64,000 bases of DNA from Streptococcus suis (GTDB lineage Bacteria; Bacillota; Bacilli; Lactobacillales; Streptococcaceae). The DNA is taken from the NCBI GenBank assembly GCA_029593505.1, contig JAKTNI010000002.1:248001-312000 (forward strand). Reading direction: 5' to 3'. The notes under the pieces are model-generated. The model did not search any database and was not told the DNA's origin. It saw nothing but the letters and a program-made list of their open reading frames with translations. The position numbers and the translations under genes were made by a program. Positions 47,562-57,753 of this stretch are shown here, one piece after another (within the stretch, counting starts at the first letter, position 1; the number at the start of each line of letters is the position of its first letter).

Positions 47562-48739
47562 TATGGATGTTTGATGACGCGCACCTTAACAATGGCATCC
47601 GTTGCTTCAAATTTTTTCACTAATTCATCCACCTTAGAACGATCCGCTTCATCCAAATCAAGAAGTGTATAAGCATAGTCACCTTTGGAGCGATTAATGA
47701 TATTATCAATGTTAATTCCTAAATCTGATACAGCTGTTGTAATCTTGGCTACCATATTCGGAATATTTTTATTAATCAGTGTAATACGGTAAGGCGCATC
47801 CAAAACCTGTTTGACATTTGGAAAATTCACAGAGTTAATAATCTCTCCCGTTTCCATAAAGCGACGAATGGTTTGTCCTGCTGCAATGGCACAGTTCAAC
47901 TCTGCTTCTTCTGTAGAACCACCAACATGTGGAAACACTGTAATATTTGGTTGATTCAAAACTTCTTCTGTTCCAAAATCGGTTACATAGTTCTTGATAA
48001 CACCTGCTTGAATCGCTTCAAAAAGAGCAGCATTATCGACCAATTCTCCACGAGCAAAATTGATTAAGGTTACCCCTTTTTTCATAAGCCCAAAACTATC
48101 TGTATTAAATAACTCACGCGTTTTATCTGTCAATGGTACATGAACAGTAATATAATCCGATTGACTAAAAATTTCTTTCAAATCATCAACCCGTTTCACA
48201 TGACTGGAAATACTCCAAGCTGTCTCAATAGACACATATGGATCATATCCAAGAACATTCATTCCCAGTCGACGAGCATCATTTGCAATGCGAGCACCTA
48301 TTGCTCCAAGACCAATCACTCCCAATGTTTTTCCTGAAATTTCAGTACCTGCAAACTGCTTCTTTCCAGCTTCCACTTGTTGAGGCACATCATCACCTGC
48401 AAGCGTATTGACCCAAGCCGTTGCTCCAATATAATCACGAGCTGATAGTAAAATAGAAGCAATGACTGCTTCTTTTACAGCGTTAGCATTCGCTCCGGGT
48501 GTATTAAAAACTACAATGCCTTGTTCTGTTGCTTTTTCCACCGGAATATTATTGGTTCCTGCGCCAGCACGAGCAATGGCTTTGAGATTTTCTGGAAAAT
48601 CCACATTATGTAAGTTTTCTGAGCGGATGATGTAGGCATCTGGGTTTCCTGCCTGTTCTCCGTCAATCTGAAACTTATTTCCTAATTCTTTCAATCCAAT
48701 CTGATTGATATTATTAAACGTTCGTACACTAAATACCAT
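47561..48739 (-). CDS. serA: D-3-phosphoglycerate dehydrogenase
   Basis: This 392-residue NAD-dependent enzyme opens serine synthesis. Marks are GAGTNNIPVEKATEQGI, the nucleotide loop LGVIGLGAIGARIAN, INFARGELVDNAAL and FPHVGGSTEEAE with the catalytic His. The C-terminal 75 residues form an ACT domain (ITLINKNIPNMVAKITTAVS) that may bind serine. It follows serC with an acetyltransferase gene between. Confidence 0.95.
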   Translation of the reverse strand: MVFSVRTFNNINQIGLKELGNKFQIDGEQAGNPDAYIIRSENLHNVDFPENLKAIARAGAGTNNIPVEKATEQGIVVFNTPGANANAVKEAVIASILLSARDYIGATAWVNTLAGDDVPQQVEAGKKQFAGTEISGKTLGVIGLGAIGARIANDARRLGMNVLGYDPYVSIETAWSISSHVKRVDDLKEIFSQSDYITVHVPLTDKTRELFNTDSFGLMKKGVTLINFARGELVDNAALFEAIQAGVIKNYVTDFGTEEVLNQPNITVFPHVGGSTEEAELNCAIAAGQTIRRFMETGEIINSVNFPNVKQVLDAPYRITLINKNIPNMVAKITTAVSDLGINIDNIINRSKGDYAYTLLDLDEADRSKVDELVKKFEATDAIVKVRVIKHP

Positions 48740-48759
48740 ATATTTTACCTATATTCTAT

Positions 48760-49317
48760 TTACTGAATACCAAGCAACCAACGATCTTCCTCGTTAACTT
48801 CTTGATAAAGACTGCGTTCAGTCTTCGTTTTGATCTTTTGATAGGCCAAACGTTCGCCATCAATCGGAACTTTCCCACAATATACATAACCAAGTTTTGT
48901 TAAGATATGTTGCATTATCTTATTTTGTTGGTGCGTATCGCAACGAAAATCTGGTCCTTTTTGTCCCTCAATCAATCCTTGCAAGAAAGTTTGAGCGATT
49001 CTTTGACCACGAACTTCTTGCGATACTGCTATTCTATGAAATGTCGTATAAACAGGATGATTATGACGCCAGTTTCCATCATAGATCGCTTCATATTCTT
49101 CTTCCTGACCACGATGGACAGCTGTATACGCAACAACTTTTCCATCTAATAAACCAACATAACCTTGACCTGATAAAATATCATCAAAGATATTTCTTTC
49201 ATTAGGGTACTCTCCCTGCCACTGATCAATCTCTAAACTAGCTAAAAAACTACGAGCATCTTTAAATAGTTTTTCAATAGCCTTTATTTCATTTGGATGC
49301 GCTAATCTAATTTCCAT
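48760..49317 (-). CDS. GNAT-family N-acetyltransferase in the ser operon
   Basis: This 185-residue GNAT domain has the acetyl-CoA loop VSQEVRGQRIAQTFLQGL and CDTHQQNKIMQHILTKLGY. The substrate is unknown. It is placed between serC and serA, touching serC at its start, so it may act near serine metabolism or simply be co-carried. Confidence 0.85.
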   Translation of the reverse strand: MEIRLAHPNEIKAIEKLFKDARSFLASLEIDQWQGEYPNERNIFDDILSGQGYVGLLDGKVVAYTAVHRGQEEEYEAIYDGNWRHNHPVYTTFHRIAVSQEVRGQRIAQTFLQGLIEGQKGPDFRCDTHQQNKIMQHILTKLGYVYCGKVPIDGERLAYQKIKTKTERSLYQEVNEEDRWLLGIQ

Positions 49318-50408
49318 TAAGCATTCTCCGCAGCAAATTTCTTCATAAACTCAATCAACTCCACAACACCTTGACGTGGAAAGGCATTGTAAAGCGAAGC
49401 TCTCATGCCTCCAACAGAACGATGACCTTTAATATTTTTAAAGCCAGCCGCAACTGCTTCTTTGACAAATTTCGCATCCAATTCTTCACTTGGAGATACA
49501 AATGGAATATTGGCAACCGAACGTTCCTCTTTTTTTCGAACAGGATTTGTATAAAAACCAGAGGCATCAATATAGTCATAAAGAAGTCCTGATTTTTCAC
49601 GGTTAATTTTCTCCATCTCATCCACGCCACCAATTTCTTTCACCCATTCAAAAACAAGTTTAGCAATATAAATAGAGTAGGCTGGTGGTGTATTATACAA
49701 TGACTCATTTTCAGCTTGAATGCGATAATCTAACATACTAGAGAGGACTAGCTCATCATTTAGAAAATCCTCTCGTACAATAACAACTGTAACACCCGCA
49801 GGTCCTATATTCTTCTGTGCACCAGCATAAATCATAGCAAAATCTTCAACACGATAACGAGCGGCAAGAATATTAGATGACATATCCGCGATAATGGGAA
49901 CTCCATTAGTATCAGGAACAGTATATACCGCTGTTCCTTCAATGGTGTTATTCGTTGTTAAATGCACATATGCTGCTGTTGGATCAATATCATTTTTATC
50001 AAATGTTGGCAATTCGGCATAGGTTATATCCTCAGTAGAAGCAAGTAAAATTGGTTCAAACTCTATTGTCTTAGATAGTTTGACAGCTTCTGTATAAGCT
50101 TTCTTACCCCATGAACCACCTACTAAATAGTAAGCTTTTTTACCCTTTGCAAAATTCAAAGGAATCATCGTAAACTCCAAGGAAGCTCCACCCTGTAAAA
50201 AGATAACCTTATAGTTATCTGGAATCGCCATAAGTTCACGAAGAGTGACCTCTGCTCCTTTGATAATATCATCAAACTCTTTGGAGCGATGCGACATCTC
50301 CAACACGCTCATTCCCGAACCGTTGTAGTCCAAAAATTCAGCTTGGGCTTTCTCAAGCACTGGTTTTGGCAACACTGCAGGGCCTGCAGAAAAGTTGTAG
50401 ATTGTCAT
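49317..50408 (-). CDS. serC: Phosphoserine aminotransferase
   Basis: This protein of about 363 residues uses PLP in the second step of serine synthesis. It starts [20 protein letters not shown], shows [12 protein letters not shown], and has the PLP lysine in [24 protein letters not shown] precedes the ATG at 50408; the longer upstream open frame is not supported by a ribosome site. serB is not seen in this window. Confidence 0.95.
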   Translation of the reverse strand: MTIYNFSAGPAVLPKPVLEKAQAEFLDYNGSGMSVLEMSHRSKEFDDIIKGAEVTLRELMAIPDNYKVIFLQGGASLEFTMIPLNFAKGKKAYYLVGGSWGKKAYTEAVKLSKTIEFEPILLASTEDITYAELPTFDKNDIDPTAAYVHLTTNNTIEGTAVYTVPDTNGVPIIADMSSNILAARYRVEDFAMIYAGAQKNIGPAGVTVVIVREDFLNDELVLSSMLDYRIQAENESLYNTPPAYSIYIAKLVFEWVKEIGGVDEMEKINREKSGLLYDYIDASGFYTNPVRKKEERSVANIPFVSPSEELDAKFVKEAVAAGFKNIKGHRSVGGMRASLYNAFPRQGVVELIEFMKKFAAENA

Positions 50409-50627
50409 AAAATCCCTCCAATTAGTTAATTGGCTCATTATATCACAAATATTCAGACAATTCCATAAATTATCTTTGATTGTTTCGATTACTAACATGT
50501 TAGCATTTTAGAGACTTCAAATACAATGGGAGAAAATACAAGTATCCGTTCTCTTTTAATACATAAAACTTTCCAATCAACTAGAAAAACAAGGTCTGCA
50601 CCTCGTTCACATGTAGCAAGCTTTATT

Positions 50628-51497
50628 CTATTCATTTAGTTCATGATAGATATCGTATACTGATTGTTTCTTAAGTTGGTAACGTTTCGCTACCTCTTTG
50701 ATGGCCTGATTAGGTTTTAGTCCAAGTGCAATCTCTTTTTCAACCTCAGCTTTCAAGTCCACCTGATCGGTAGATGGTAAGGAATCATCTTCATTATTAC
50801 CAGATACAATCAATAAGCATTCTCCTTTAAGTGGAGTTTCTTTAATATGAGCTAAAACCTCTGAAATAGCCCCTCTCTGATATTCCTCATACAACTTGGT
50901 CAACTCACGTACAACAACAACTTGACGATTTCCATACACTTCAAACATATTTTCTAACGTATCTGCTAACCGATATGGAGACTCATAAAAAATCTGTGTC
51001 TCAGGGTAAGCTTTCTTTTGCTGGAAAAAAGCCTTTTGTTGACCCGATTTTCTCGACAAAAAACCATAAAAAATATGAGGTTGTGGAACAAGACCAGAGG
51101 CAATTAAGGCGGTTATACCTGCCGAAGCACCGGGAAGAGCAATGACTGCAATATCTTCTTCAATTGCTGCTTTGACTAAATCATGACCCGGATCAGAAAT
51201 AGAAGGCAAACCTGCATCAGACACTTGTGCCAATGAGTGTCCTGACTTGAGCAAATCAATCAAAACAGGAATTTTTTCATAAGCATTGTGTTCGTGAAAG
51301 GAAACTTGCCGAGTAGCAATGTCAAAATGTTTTAGTAATAAACCTGTATTTCGCGTATCTTCCGCCGCAATCATATCAACTTCTTTGAGTGTTTGGATCG
51401 CTCGAAACGTCATATCCTGCAAATTTCCAATAGGGGTTGGAACCAAATAAAGCTTACCGTAAGCTGTCTGTCCCTTAAACGATGTTTGTAGTTTCAT
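50628..51497 (-). CDS. rsmI: 16S rRNA 2'-O-methyltransferase RsmI
   Basis: This 289-residue tetrapyrrole-methylase-fold enzyme methylates C1402 of 16S rRNA. Seen are LYLVPTPIGNLQDMTFRA, AAEDTRNTGLLLKHF, SDAGLPSISDPGHDLV and ALPGASAGITALIASG. It is the last gene of tmk-holB-yabA-rsmI, a conserved streptococcal run. Confidence 0.96.
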   Translation of the reverse strand: MKLQTSFKGQTAYGKLYLVPTPIGNLQDMTFRAIQTLKEVDMIAAEDTRNTGLLLKHFDIATRQVSFHEHNAYEKIPVLIDLLKSGHSLAQVSDAGLPSISDPGHDLVKAAIEEDIAVIALPGASAGITALIASGLVPQPHIFYGFLSRKSGQQKAFFQQKKAYPETQIFYESPYRLADTLENMFEVYGNRQVVVVRELTKLYEEYQRGAISEVLAHIKETPLKGECLLIVSGNNEDDSLPSTDQVDLKAEVEKEIALGLKPNQAIKEVAKRYQLKKQSVYDIYHELNE

Positions 51498-51498
51498 C

Positions 51499-51816
51499 CT
51501 AATCTCGATTCAATAATTCTATACAGAACATACAGGGCTCATCATTATCTCTACGTTGACCATAAGAAAAAGTACAAATATGAAAGCCATCTTCGTAAAT
51601 ATTTTCCAAGTTTTCCTTACCAAAGTTTGAGGACTTATGCCCTATCTTATCTTCTTTTTCGAGTCGCTCTCTTAATTTGGAATTTTCCAAACGCAAAGCT
51701 GTATTTTCATCAATGACAGCCTGTAAATGTTTTTTAATCGCATCTACCTCTGCCAAAGTCATTAAAAGATTTTGCGAAAAATCATCTAAAGCATCAAAAA
51801 GTTCTTTTTTGTCCAT
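51499..51816 (-). CDS. yabA: Replication initiation control protein YabA
   Basis: This 105-residue protein has an N-terminal leucine-zipper-like coiled coil ([20 protein letters not shown] onward) and a C-terminal zinc module, [20 protein letters not shown]. YabA restrains DnaA by binding DnaA and DnaN. I chose the internal ATG at 51816 because GGGAGAGG adjoins it. The reading frame extends upstream into holB. It lies between holB and rsmI. Confidence 0.93.
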   Translation of the reverse strand: MDKKELFDALDDFSQNLLMTLAEVDAIKKHLQAVIDENTALRLENSKLRERLEKEDKIGHKSSNFGKENLENIYEDGFHICTFSYGQRRDNDEPCMFCIELLNRD

Positions 51817-51827
51817 CCTCTCCCTTT

Positions 51828-52721
51828 CTATTCTGGCTTTATAAGTGCCAAATATTCTAAACAATTTTGCAAACTAACATTTGCCTGCCACATTTTTTTA
51901 ACTTGGAGAACACCAGTCAGTAGTCGCTGACCCGAAGGCTCCATCATCTTTTCCGCAATAAGTAAGCTAAGTAGATCAAATAACCGTTCTTGGTCTGCTT
52001 TTTCTCCTGCTAAATGAACTAGTCTACCAACTTGTAAGTAAGCCTTATCTGCTTGTGACAAAAGCAAGTGACTAAATTTCTGTGCCTGGACTAGTAGCTC
52101 TAAAAATGTTCTATTTTGAACCAGCTTCTTTGCTTCGTCCTGACTAGAAACTAAACGAGCTAGTAGATTAGCTTGAGTTTTCAATAAGCCTTCTTTTTCC
52201 AACAATTGTTCCAATACAGCAAGCTGTTTAGGAAAATGGATAATCTGTGTCCGACTCTTAATCGTTGGCAAGATTGCTTCTTCATGATTGGTCAAAAGGA
52301 AAATATGGATATCCGATTGAGGTTCTTCAATCACTTTTAATAGAGAATTGGCAGCATTTACATGCATTTTTTCTGCATCACGAATAATGAAAACTTGTTG
52401 ATTGGACTCAAAGCCAGATTGAGAAAAATTCTTGACTAAGTCCCGAACTGTTTCTGTTTTAATCATGTTACCTTGGGGAGCGATTACAGTCACATCCGAA
52501 AACTCACCAGCTGCAATTAAACGACAAGTTCTACATTGTTCACAAGGAAAAGAACCTATCTTATCAGAACAAAAAAGAACTTGACTAAGAAAAAGAGCCA
52601 TATCAAAACTAGCAAAATCACCAGAAAAAAGATAGGCATGTGCCAAACGATTTTGTTCTAAAACAGCCACAAAACGATGAAATACGGAAGGTTGTAATTG
52701 TTTTAATTCCTTTATTTTCAT
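51828..52721 (-). CDS. holB: DNA polymerase III subunit delta'
   Basis: This 297-residue AAA+-fold clamp-loader subunit has a four-Cys zinc module in its N-terminal region ([18 protein letters not shown]) and the stretch [15 protein letters not shown]. Like other delta' proteins it has no complete Walker A (YLFSGDFAS), so it does not bind ATP itself. It overlaps tmk by 4 bases. Confidence 0.94.
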   Translation of the reverse strand: MKIKELKQLQPSVFHRFVAVLEQNRLAHAYLFSGDFASFDMALFLSQVLFCSDKIGSFPCEQCRTCRLIAAGEFSDVTVIAPQGNMIKTETVRDLVKNFSQSGFESNQQVFIIRDAEKMHVNAANSLLKVIEEPQSDIHIFLLTNHEEAILPTIKSRTQIIHFPKQLAVLEQLLEKEGLLKTQANLLARLVSSQDEAKKLVQNRTFLELLVQAQKFSHLLLSQADKAYLQVGRLVHLAGEKADQERLFDLLSLLIAEKMMEPSGQRLLTGVLQVKKMWQANVSLQNCLEYLALIKPE

Positions 52722-53356
52722 GATTCTACTGCAAACCGTTCTTTAATCACTGCAAAAGCATCTGCTATGACTTTCTCTAGCGACTGACTAGCGTCAATCT
52801 TCACCAATCTCTCTGGTTCTGCTTCTAAAATAGAAAGATAGCCTTGACGTACGCGCTTGTGCATATCTACTGCTTCCATATCCAAACGATCGACATCTCG
52901 AGTAGCATTTCGAGCGATACGAGCCAACCCTTCTTCACTGTCAATATCAAAATAGAGCGTCAAGTCTGGCTTTAAACCGTCTGTTGCAAACTGATTAAGC
53001 CAATGGATATCTGCAACATCTAAGCCACGTCCAAAACCTTGATAGGCTACAGAAGAGTCTATAAAGCGATCAATAATTAAAATTTTTCCTTCTGAAAGAG
53101 GAGGTAAAATATTCTCTTTTAAGTGCTGACGTCGTGCGGCAATAAATAGCAACAATTCAGTCTTATCATCCATCTCCGTATGTGCAGGATTCAGAATAAT
53201 ATTACGAATTTCCTCTGCAATCGCAACTCCACCAGGTTCTCGCGTTGCGACTACTTCTGGTCCCAATTCCTGTAAAGCAGGTAATAAAGCTTGTAGAACT
53301 GTTGTCTTTCCTGCACCGTCTGGTCCTTCAAACGTAATAAAAAAACCTTTTTTCAT
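52718..53356 (-). CDS. tmk: Thymidylate kinase
   Basis: This protein of about 212 residues phosphorylates dTMP. It has the P-loop [38 protein letters not shown] and a lid with Arg residues. The ATG at 53356 ([11 protein letters not shown]) is chosen because GAGGAAAAA stands upstream. It is the first gene of the run ending in rsmI. Confidence 0.96.
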   Translation of the reverse strand: MKKGFFITFEGPDGAGKTTVLQALLPALQELGPEVVATREPGGVAIAEEIRNIILNPAHTEMDDKTELLLFIAARRQHLKENILPPLSEGKILIIDRFIDSSVAYQGFGRGLDVADIHWLNQFATDGLKPDLTLYFDIDSEEGLARIARNATRDVDRLDMEAVDMHKRVRQGYLSILEAEPERLVKIDASQSLEKVIADAFAVIKERFAVES

Positions 53357-53482
53357 TTTTTCCTCGCTCACCAATAGTTATTTCATTCTACCAAAAATTC
53401 GCTAAAAAATCACTCGAAAAAGAAACTTGTTTTTCTCTACTAAATCCATTACAATGGATATATCATATATTTGGAGTATCAT

Positions 53483-54349
53483 ATGGTCCGTTTTAAAAAT
53501 ATTTTTTTCATTGTATTAGGAGCAGGTCTTTTTGCCTTTGGGTTGAATTACCTCATCATGCCCAATCGATTATTTGAAGGGGGAGCAACTGGTCTAACCC
53601 TTATCATCTATTACCTATTTGATATTCAACCGTGGCTCATGAATATTCTCATTAACATTCCTCTTTTTATTCTTGGAGGAAAACTACTTGGAAAGAGAAC
53701 GCTATTTCTCAGTCTACTAGGTACCTTTAGTGTGACTTTCTGGCTGGCTCTCTTTGAAAAAATTCCTTTTTCAATTGATTTACAACAAGATTTAATATTA
53801 GTGAGCATTCTCGGAGGAATTCTGATTGGTCTTGGCTTAGGAACGATTTTCCGTGCTGGAGGAACGACTGGAGGGAGTGATATTATTGCTCGAATTGGTC
53901 ACAAATACCTACCATTTTCAATCGGACAGATTATTTTATTCATCGATGTCATCGTACTAACATTGACTGTCGTTGTCTTTAAAGAACCACGCACTGTCCT
54001 GTATACTTTGATGATGGTCGCTATCGTCTCGAAGGTCATTGATTTTGTGACAGAAGGTGGCTATGGTAGTAAAGGAGTTCTCATTGTTTCGCAAAAATCA
54101 GCAGAACTAGCTGAAGCTATTGACAATGAGATTGAGCGCGGCATTACCTTGATAAAAGCCAAAGGATTCTATAGTCAAAATGATATCAACATGGTTTACT
54201 CCGTCATCTATAAAAGTCAATTACAAGAAATGAAAGAACTGATTCGACGTATTGATCCCCATGCTTTTATCACCATCACAGATGTACACGAAGTGTTAGG
54301 TGAGGGGTTCACATTAGACGGAAATAAACAACCACTTGATAAAAACTAA
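53483..54349 (+). CDS. YitT-family membrane protein with DUF2179 domain
   Basis: This protein of about 288 residues has five N-terminal membrane helices (NYLIMPNRLFEGGATGLTLI, GTIFRAGGTTGGSDIIARIG) and a C-terminal cytoplasmic DUF2179 domain (about residues 205-285; AIDNEIERGITLIKAKGFYS, IRRIDPHAFITITDVHEVLG). Function is not established; such proteins are proposed transporters. The start at 53483 has TTGGAG upstream. A strong terminator follows. Confidence 0.88.
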   Translation: MVRFKNIFFIVLGAGLFAFGLNYLIMPNRLFEGGATGLTLIIYYLFDIQPWLMNILINIPLFILGGKLLGKRTLFLSLLGTFSVTFWLALFEKIPFSIDLQQDLILVSILGGILIGLGLGTIFRAGGTTGGSDIIARIGHKYLPFSIGQIILFIDVIVLTLTVVVFKEPRTVLYTLMMVAIVSKVIDFVTEGGYGSKGVLIVSQKSAELAEAIDNEIERGITLIKAKGFYSQNDINMVYSVIYKSQLQEMKELIRRIDPHAFITITDVHEVLGEGFTLDGNKQPLDKN

Positions 54350-54375
54350 ACAGAAAAAATCCTCAATAACAATTA

Positions 54376-54424
54376 AAACAGGTGTAAATCCTCACTTTAT
54401 AAAGTAGGAATTTAAACCTGTTTT
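54376..54424 (+). terminator. Intrinsic terminator of the YitT gene
   Basis: An interrupted stem, AAACAGGT with ACCTGTTT and AAATCCT with AGGAATTT around ACTTTATAAAGT, is followed by TTTTTATC. Confidence 0.75.
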
Positions 54425-54475
54425 TATCTATTCTGTCATCCTTTATTCACAAAAAGCATCAAATATCTACTTTTA

Positions 54476-55132
54476 TTAATAGACTTTTGCTTGTGTTGCT
54501 TGAATGCTATCAATATGAATACCTGAAGAGTTAAAGACTTCTTCTATTTCTTCCACAGCAATACGACCTTCAATTTGCACTTCAATCACAACATTACCTA
54601 TTTTCGTTTGTAACTGCACTGTACTGATAATATTGTAACCTCTCTCTGAAATCAAGCGAATAATTTTTTCTAATTCACCTACATTATTATCTACTAAAAA
54701 GCGTACACGTACACCCTCTTCACCATAACCAGAAACTTTAAGAAAAGCTGAGAAAATATCACGGTCAGTAATCACACCATATAATTGGTCATTATCAACA
54801 ACTGGTAAAATACCCACTTTATTTTTATACATCAAGTAAACTGCATCTTCCAAACTAGCATAACCAGAAACAGTAATGACATCCTTTATCATGACATCTT
54901 TGACTTTTGTCTTATTGAGTAGGTAGTTCATTTCATAGATAGATAAGCTCGTAGCTTTAGACGGACTAGCTTCTGCAATCGTACCTTCTGTCACCAATCC
55001 AACCAATTTATCATTTTCAATGACAGGTAGGCGATGCAAATTCTGTTCGCGCATCAAATCAGCTGCATGAGCGATAGTTGTATCTGGCGAAATATAGACA
55101 ACTTTTCTAGTCATAAAATCTTTAACTGACAT
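54476..55132 (-). CDS. CBS-domain protein (AcuB-like, CBS-ACT)
   Basis: This 218-residue protein has a CBS pair (about residues 1-135; VKDFMTRKVVYISPDTTIAH, VLPVVDNDQLYGVITDRDIF) followed by an ACT-like regulatory segment (RVRFLVDNNVGELEKIIRLI). CBS domains sense adenine nucleotides. No catalytic domain is attached. The role is unknown; it is a single gene. Confidence 0.87.
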   Translation of the reverse strand: MSVKDFMTRKVVYISPDTTIAHAADLMREQNLHRLPVIENDKLVGLVTEGTIAEASPSKATSLSIYEMNYLLNKTKVKDVMIKDVITVSGYASLEDAVYLMYKNKVGILPVVDNDQLYGVITDRDIFSAFLKVSGYGEEGVRVRFLVDNNVGELEKIIRLISERGYNIISTVQLQTKIGNVVIEVQIEGRIAVEEIEEVFNSSGIHIDSIQATQAKVY

Positions 55133-55215
55133 AGGATTTCCTCCGTAATCTCTTATATTCTACATTATAACAAATTAAGAAAACGATTTCAATATCTAAT
55201 GAAAAGAAATGAAAA

Positions 55216-55974
55216 CTATTTTTCTTGACTGCTTACAAAACGGAAAGGGATGTGAGAATAATCTTTATGCTTTTGTAAAAATTCTAAAGCTTCTTTTTTC
55301 ACCTGCACAAGATGAATACCTTGAGCATTAGCACCATATAAGCAACCACAATAGCACTGACGATAGATATCATATTCCTGACACATCTCCACCGATCGCT
55401 GATAACCGCCATTCTTCTTCAAATCACTCGGCAAATAGGAAACATCGTACAATTTTTGTACTTCTAAGCCTATTTCATTAATCACCTGAGCATTCTTATG
55501 AGGGCTTATTGTTAAAGCTGAACCGAAATAATCAAACCCTAGCTCTACTGCTTTTTGAGCAGTCTTATCTAGACGATAATCAAAACAAACTTTACACCGC
55601 TCGCCTCCTTCTGGCTCACTTGCCAAGTGTTGAGTTCGTTTAAAAAACTCCTGTGGGACATACTCCGCCTCCAAGTAACCCACCTTTTGTTCTGTATTTT
55701 GATTAAAATCTTTCACAAACTGAGCTGTTACCAGTGCTCGTCGTTGGTATTCTGCTTTAGGATGAATATTAGAATTTGCAAAATAAATCGTCACTTCTGC
55801 ATATTTAGTTAAATATTCCAAAGTATAGGTAGAACATGGAGCACAGCAAACATGCATGAGAATACTTGGTCGAATACCTTCTCTCTTCCATTTTTCCACT
55901 AACTTCTGAAACACTTTATCATAATTAATTTTCTGATTAGGTGACAATCTAGCTAGTATATCTTCAACAGTCAC
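55216..55974 (-). CDS. queH: Epoxyqueuosine reductase QueH
   Basis: This 252-residue protein has the QueH cysteine pattern: MHVCCAPCSTYTLEYL at the N-terminus, GERCKVCFDYRLDKTA in the middle and IYRQCYCGCLYGA near the end, for an Fe-S cluster. It reduces epoxyqueuosine in tRNA to queuosine, the last step of this pathway. The start is GTG with TAGGAGGT upstream. No other queuosine gene is nearby. Confidence 0.93.
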   Translation of the reverse strand: MTVEDILARLSPNQKINYDKVFQKLVEKWKREGIRPSILMHVCCAPCSTYTLEYLTKYAEVTIYFANSNIHPKAEYQRRALVTAQFVKDFNQNTEQKVGYLEAEYVPQEFFKRTQHLASEPEGGERCKVCFDYRLDKTAQKAVELGFDYFGSALTISPHKNAQVINEIGLEVQKLYDVSYLPSDLKKNGGYQRSVEMCQEYDIYRQCYCGCLYGANAQGIHLVQVKKEALEFLQKHKDYSHIPFRFVSSQEK

Positions 55975-56113
55975 GGTAGTACCTCCTAAGATAAGTTTAT
56001 TATACTACAGTTCTAACTATTTGTGAATCGGTGCAATAAACCATCTAATCACCCAAGAAACATGCTATTATACACAAATCACAAAATAACTAAATATTTT
56101 ATGAAAGTAAAAA

Positions 56114-56138
56114 AGTGGGTCATCTAAACGGACCCACT
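56114..56138 (-). terminator. Intrinsic terminator of hpf
   Basis: AGTGGGTC pairs with GACCCACT over a 9-base loop. On the minus strand TTTTTTACTTTC follows. Confidence 0.8.
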
Positions 56139-56196
56139 AAACATTTATTTCATAGACACATTGACAAGTATAAAAGAACTATATTATGCTTCTATA

Positions 56197-56739
56197 TTAT
56201 TGACGTACTTCTAACAAACCAAGATCGCCATCTTCACGCTTATATAATACATTTGTTGTTCCATCATTGGCATCTGTATAGATAAAGAAATCATGTCCAA
56301 GTAATTCTAATTGAAGAATTGCTTCCTCCATGTCCATTGGCTTCAGATCAACTTGCTTTGTGCGAACGACTTTTACTTCTTCTTCTGACTGTTCAACAAC
56401 TTCATCTGCAAACAATTGACCAGTTGCTACTCTTTGACGGTGCTTGCGTTCAATTTTAGTTTTGTTTCGACGAATCTGACGTTCGATTTTATCTACCACA
56501 AGATCAATTGATCCATACATATCTTGTGAAGTATCTTCTGCACGTAAAGTAACCGTTCCAACTGGGATTGTCACTTCTACTTTTGCGCGTTTATCACGGT
56601 AAACTTTTAAATTTACTTTAGCATTCAACTCTTGCTCATCACTAAAATATTTCTCAATTTTTGCAACTTTCTCTTCAACGTATGTACGAAGTGCATCGGT
56701 CACTTCAATATTCTCTCCACGAATACTAAATTTAATCAT
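56197..56739 (-). CDS. hpf: Ribosome hibernation promoting factor, long form
   Basis: This 180-residue protein has an N-terminal ribosome-binding HPF/RaiA domain (IKFSIRGENIEVTDALRTYV, about 1-100). A linker and a C-terminal dimerisation domain (HDFFIYTDANDGTTNVLYKR) follow. Long HPF makes 100S ribosome dimers in stationary cells. It follows comFC, as in other streptococci, and has its own terminator. Confidence 0.95.
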   Translation of the reverse strand: MIKFSIRGENIEVTDALRTYVEEKVAKIEKYFSDEQELNAKVNLKVYRDKRAKVEVTIPVGTVTLRAEDTSQDMYGSIDLVVDKIERQIRRNKTKIERKHRQRVATGQLFADEVVEQSEEEVKVVRTKQVDLKPMDMEEAILQLELLGHDFFIYTDANDGTTNVLYKREDGDLGLLEVRQ

Positions 56740-56816
56740 AATGAGTACCTCTTTCTTGGCTTTCGCCTTTCTTCACTATCATTATACCATATTGACAAAA
56801 AAATGCAAGCGTTTTC

Positions 56817-57482
56817 CTATCGTGCCAATGAAAATGTTTTGATTTCTTTCTCGCCCATTTTCATAAACAAATCAACTGCATGCTGAAATGTTGCACCTGT
56901 TGTATAAATATCATCCACTAAAAGTAACTTATCTGGAATCGTTACAGCATCAAGAATATAAAAAACTTGCTCTGCCTCTAACCTCTCCTTTCTACTCTTG
57001 GAAGATTGTTGCTCACTCTCATGCTTACCAAGTAAAACACGATAAGAAATATGCGAGGCTTCCAACAATCCTTCCACTTGATTGAAGCCACGCTCCTCCA
57101 TACGATGTTTACTCACAGGAATGGGTACGATAGTATAGTCTGGATATTGACTCAATAGTAGTGTTATTTGATGAGCAAAAACCTTTCTTAATAAGTAGTC
57201 TCCTTGAAATTTATACCGACTAAAATAGTCAGCCATTGCTTCATTATATTGAAAAAGAGCTCTGTGATCAACATGCTTACCTCTTGAAAACCAATACTGG
57301 CAATCAGAACAATATTCAGAAATCCCACTTTTATAACAATAGGAACAATGTTGCTCTGCTATTTTTTCAAAAGACGACAAACACAGCGAACAGACATTTG
57401 CATCCAGCGTATCAAAAAAGAAAATACTAGTAAATGTTATCTTTGCATTTAGTTTTCGATCACATAATAAACATTTAGACAT
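56817..57482 (-). CDS. comFC: Late competence protein ComFC
   Basis: This 221-residue phosphoribosyltransferase-like protein has an N-terminal zinc-finger region (MSKCLLCDRKLNA, CSLC, CSYC, CSDC) and a PRPP loop LLVDDIYTTGATFQHA. It acts with ComFA in DNA uptake. It overlaps the comFA end by 8 bases. With comFA cut by a prophage upstream, its normal transcription from the comFA promoter may be lost or replaced. Confidence 0.93.
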   Translation of the reverse strand: MSKCLLCDRKLNAKITFTSIFFFDTLDANVCSLCLSSFEKIAEQHCSYCYKSGISEYCSDCQYWFSRGKHVDHRALFQYNEAMADYFSRYKFQGDYLLRKVFAHQITLLLSQYPDYTIVPIPVSKHRMEERGFNQVEGLLEASHISYRVLLGKHESEQQSSKSRKERLEAEQVFYILDAVTIPDKLLLVDDIYTTGATFQHAVDLFMKMGEKEIKTFSLAR

Positions 57483-57618
57483 ATCCAGCCTCCTTGTTCA
57501 TCTGTCGAATTTCCGCAATTGCTTTTGTCATCGCACGGTTATTGCCTTCGTGAAAAAAGAGCAATACGCCTGTTGGACGCTCCATACTTCGACCAACCCT
57601 TCCTGAAATTTGGATTAG
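57475..57618 (-). pseudogene. comFA: 3' remnant of comFA, cut by a prophage
   Basis: The last 47 codons of a ComFA helicase are present. LIQISGRVGRSMERPTGVLL includes helicase motif VI (QISGRVGRS), and the end reads AIAEIRQMNKEAGYV before TAA. In frame upstream there is a stop just past LIQ, and no ComFA-like sequence follows. The remaining 5' part should lie beyond the other end of the prophage. It overlaps comFC as in intact comFA-comFC operons. Confidence 0.88.
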
Positions 57619-57640
57619 CGGTTATAAAAATGGTAAATTG
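57600..57640. other. Prophage-chromosome junction (attachment site region)
   Basis: ComFA homology stops at about 57618 in the sequence for its motif VI, and sequence beyond is phage-like. The core attachment sequence must lie close to here, perhaps shared over ATTTCAGGAAGGG. Its exact edges need the other end of the prophage. Confidence 0.55.
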
Positions 57641-57651
57641 TGTTATTTTCC

Positions 57652-57739
57652 GTGTGCGAAACCTAAGACATGTAAACCATTGGTATGACTGGGTTTGTCT
57701 ATTTTCCAAGTAAATTCCATGTGCGAATGCGTGTGCGAA
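57652..57739. repeat. Three copies of a GTGTGCGAA repeat near the attachment site
   Basis: GTGTGCGAA occurs at 57652-57660 and 57731-57739, with ATGTGCGAA at 57719-57727, all within 120 bases of the junction. Arm-type sites bound by tyrosine integrases are short repeats in such positions. The role is inferred. Confidence 0.45.
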
Positions 57740-57753
57740 TTGAAGGCACAAAA

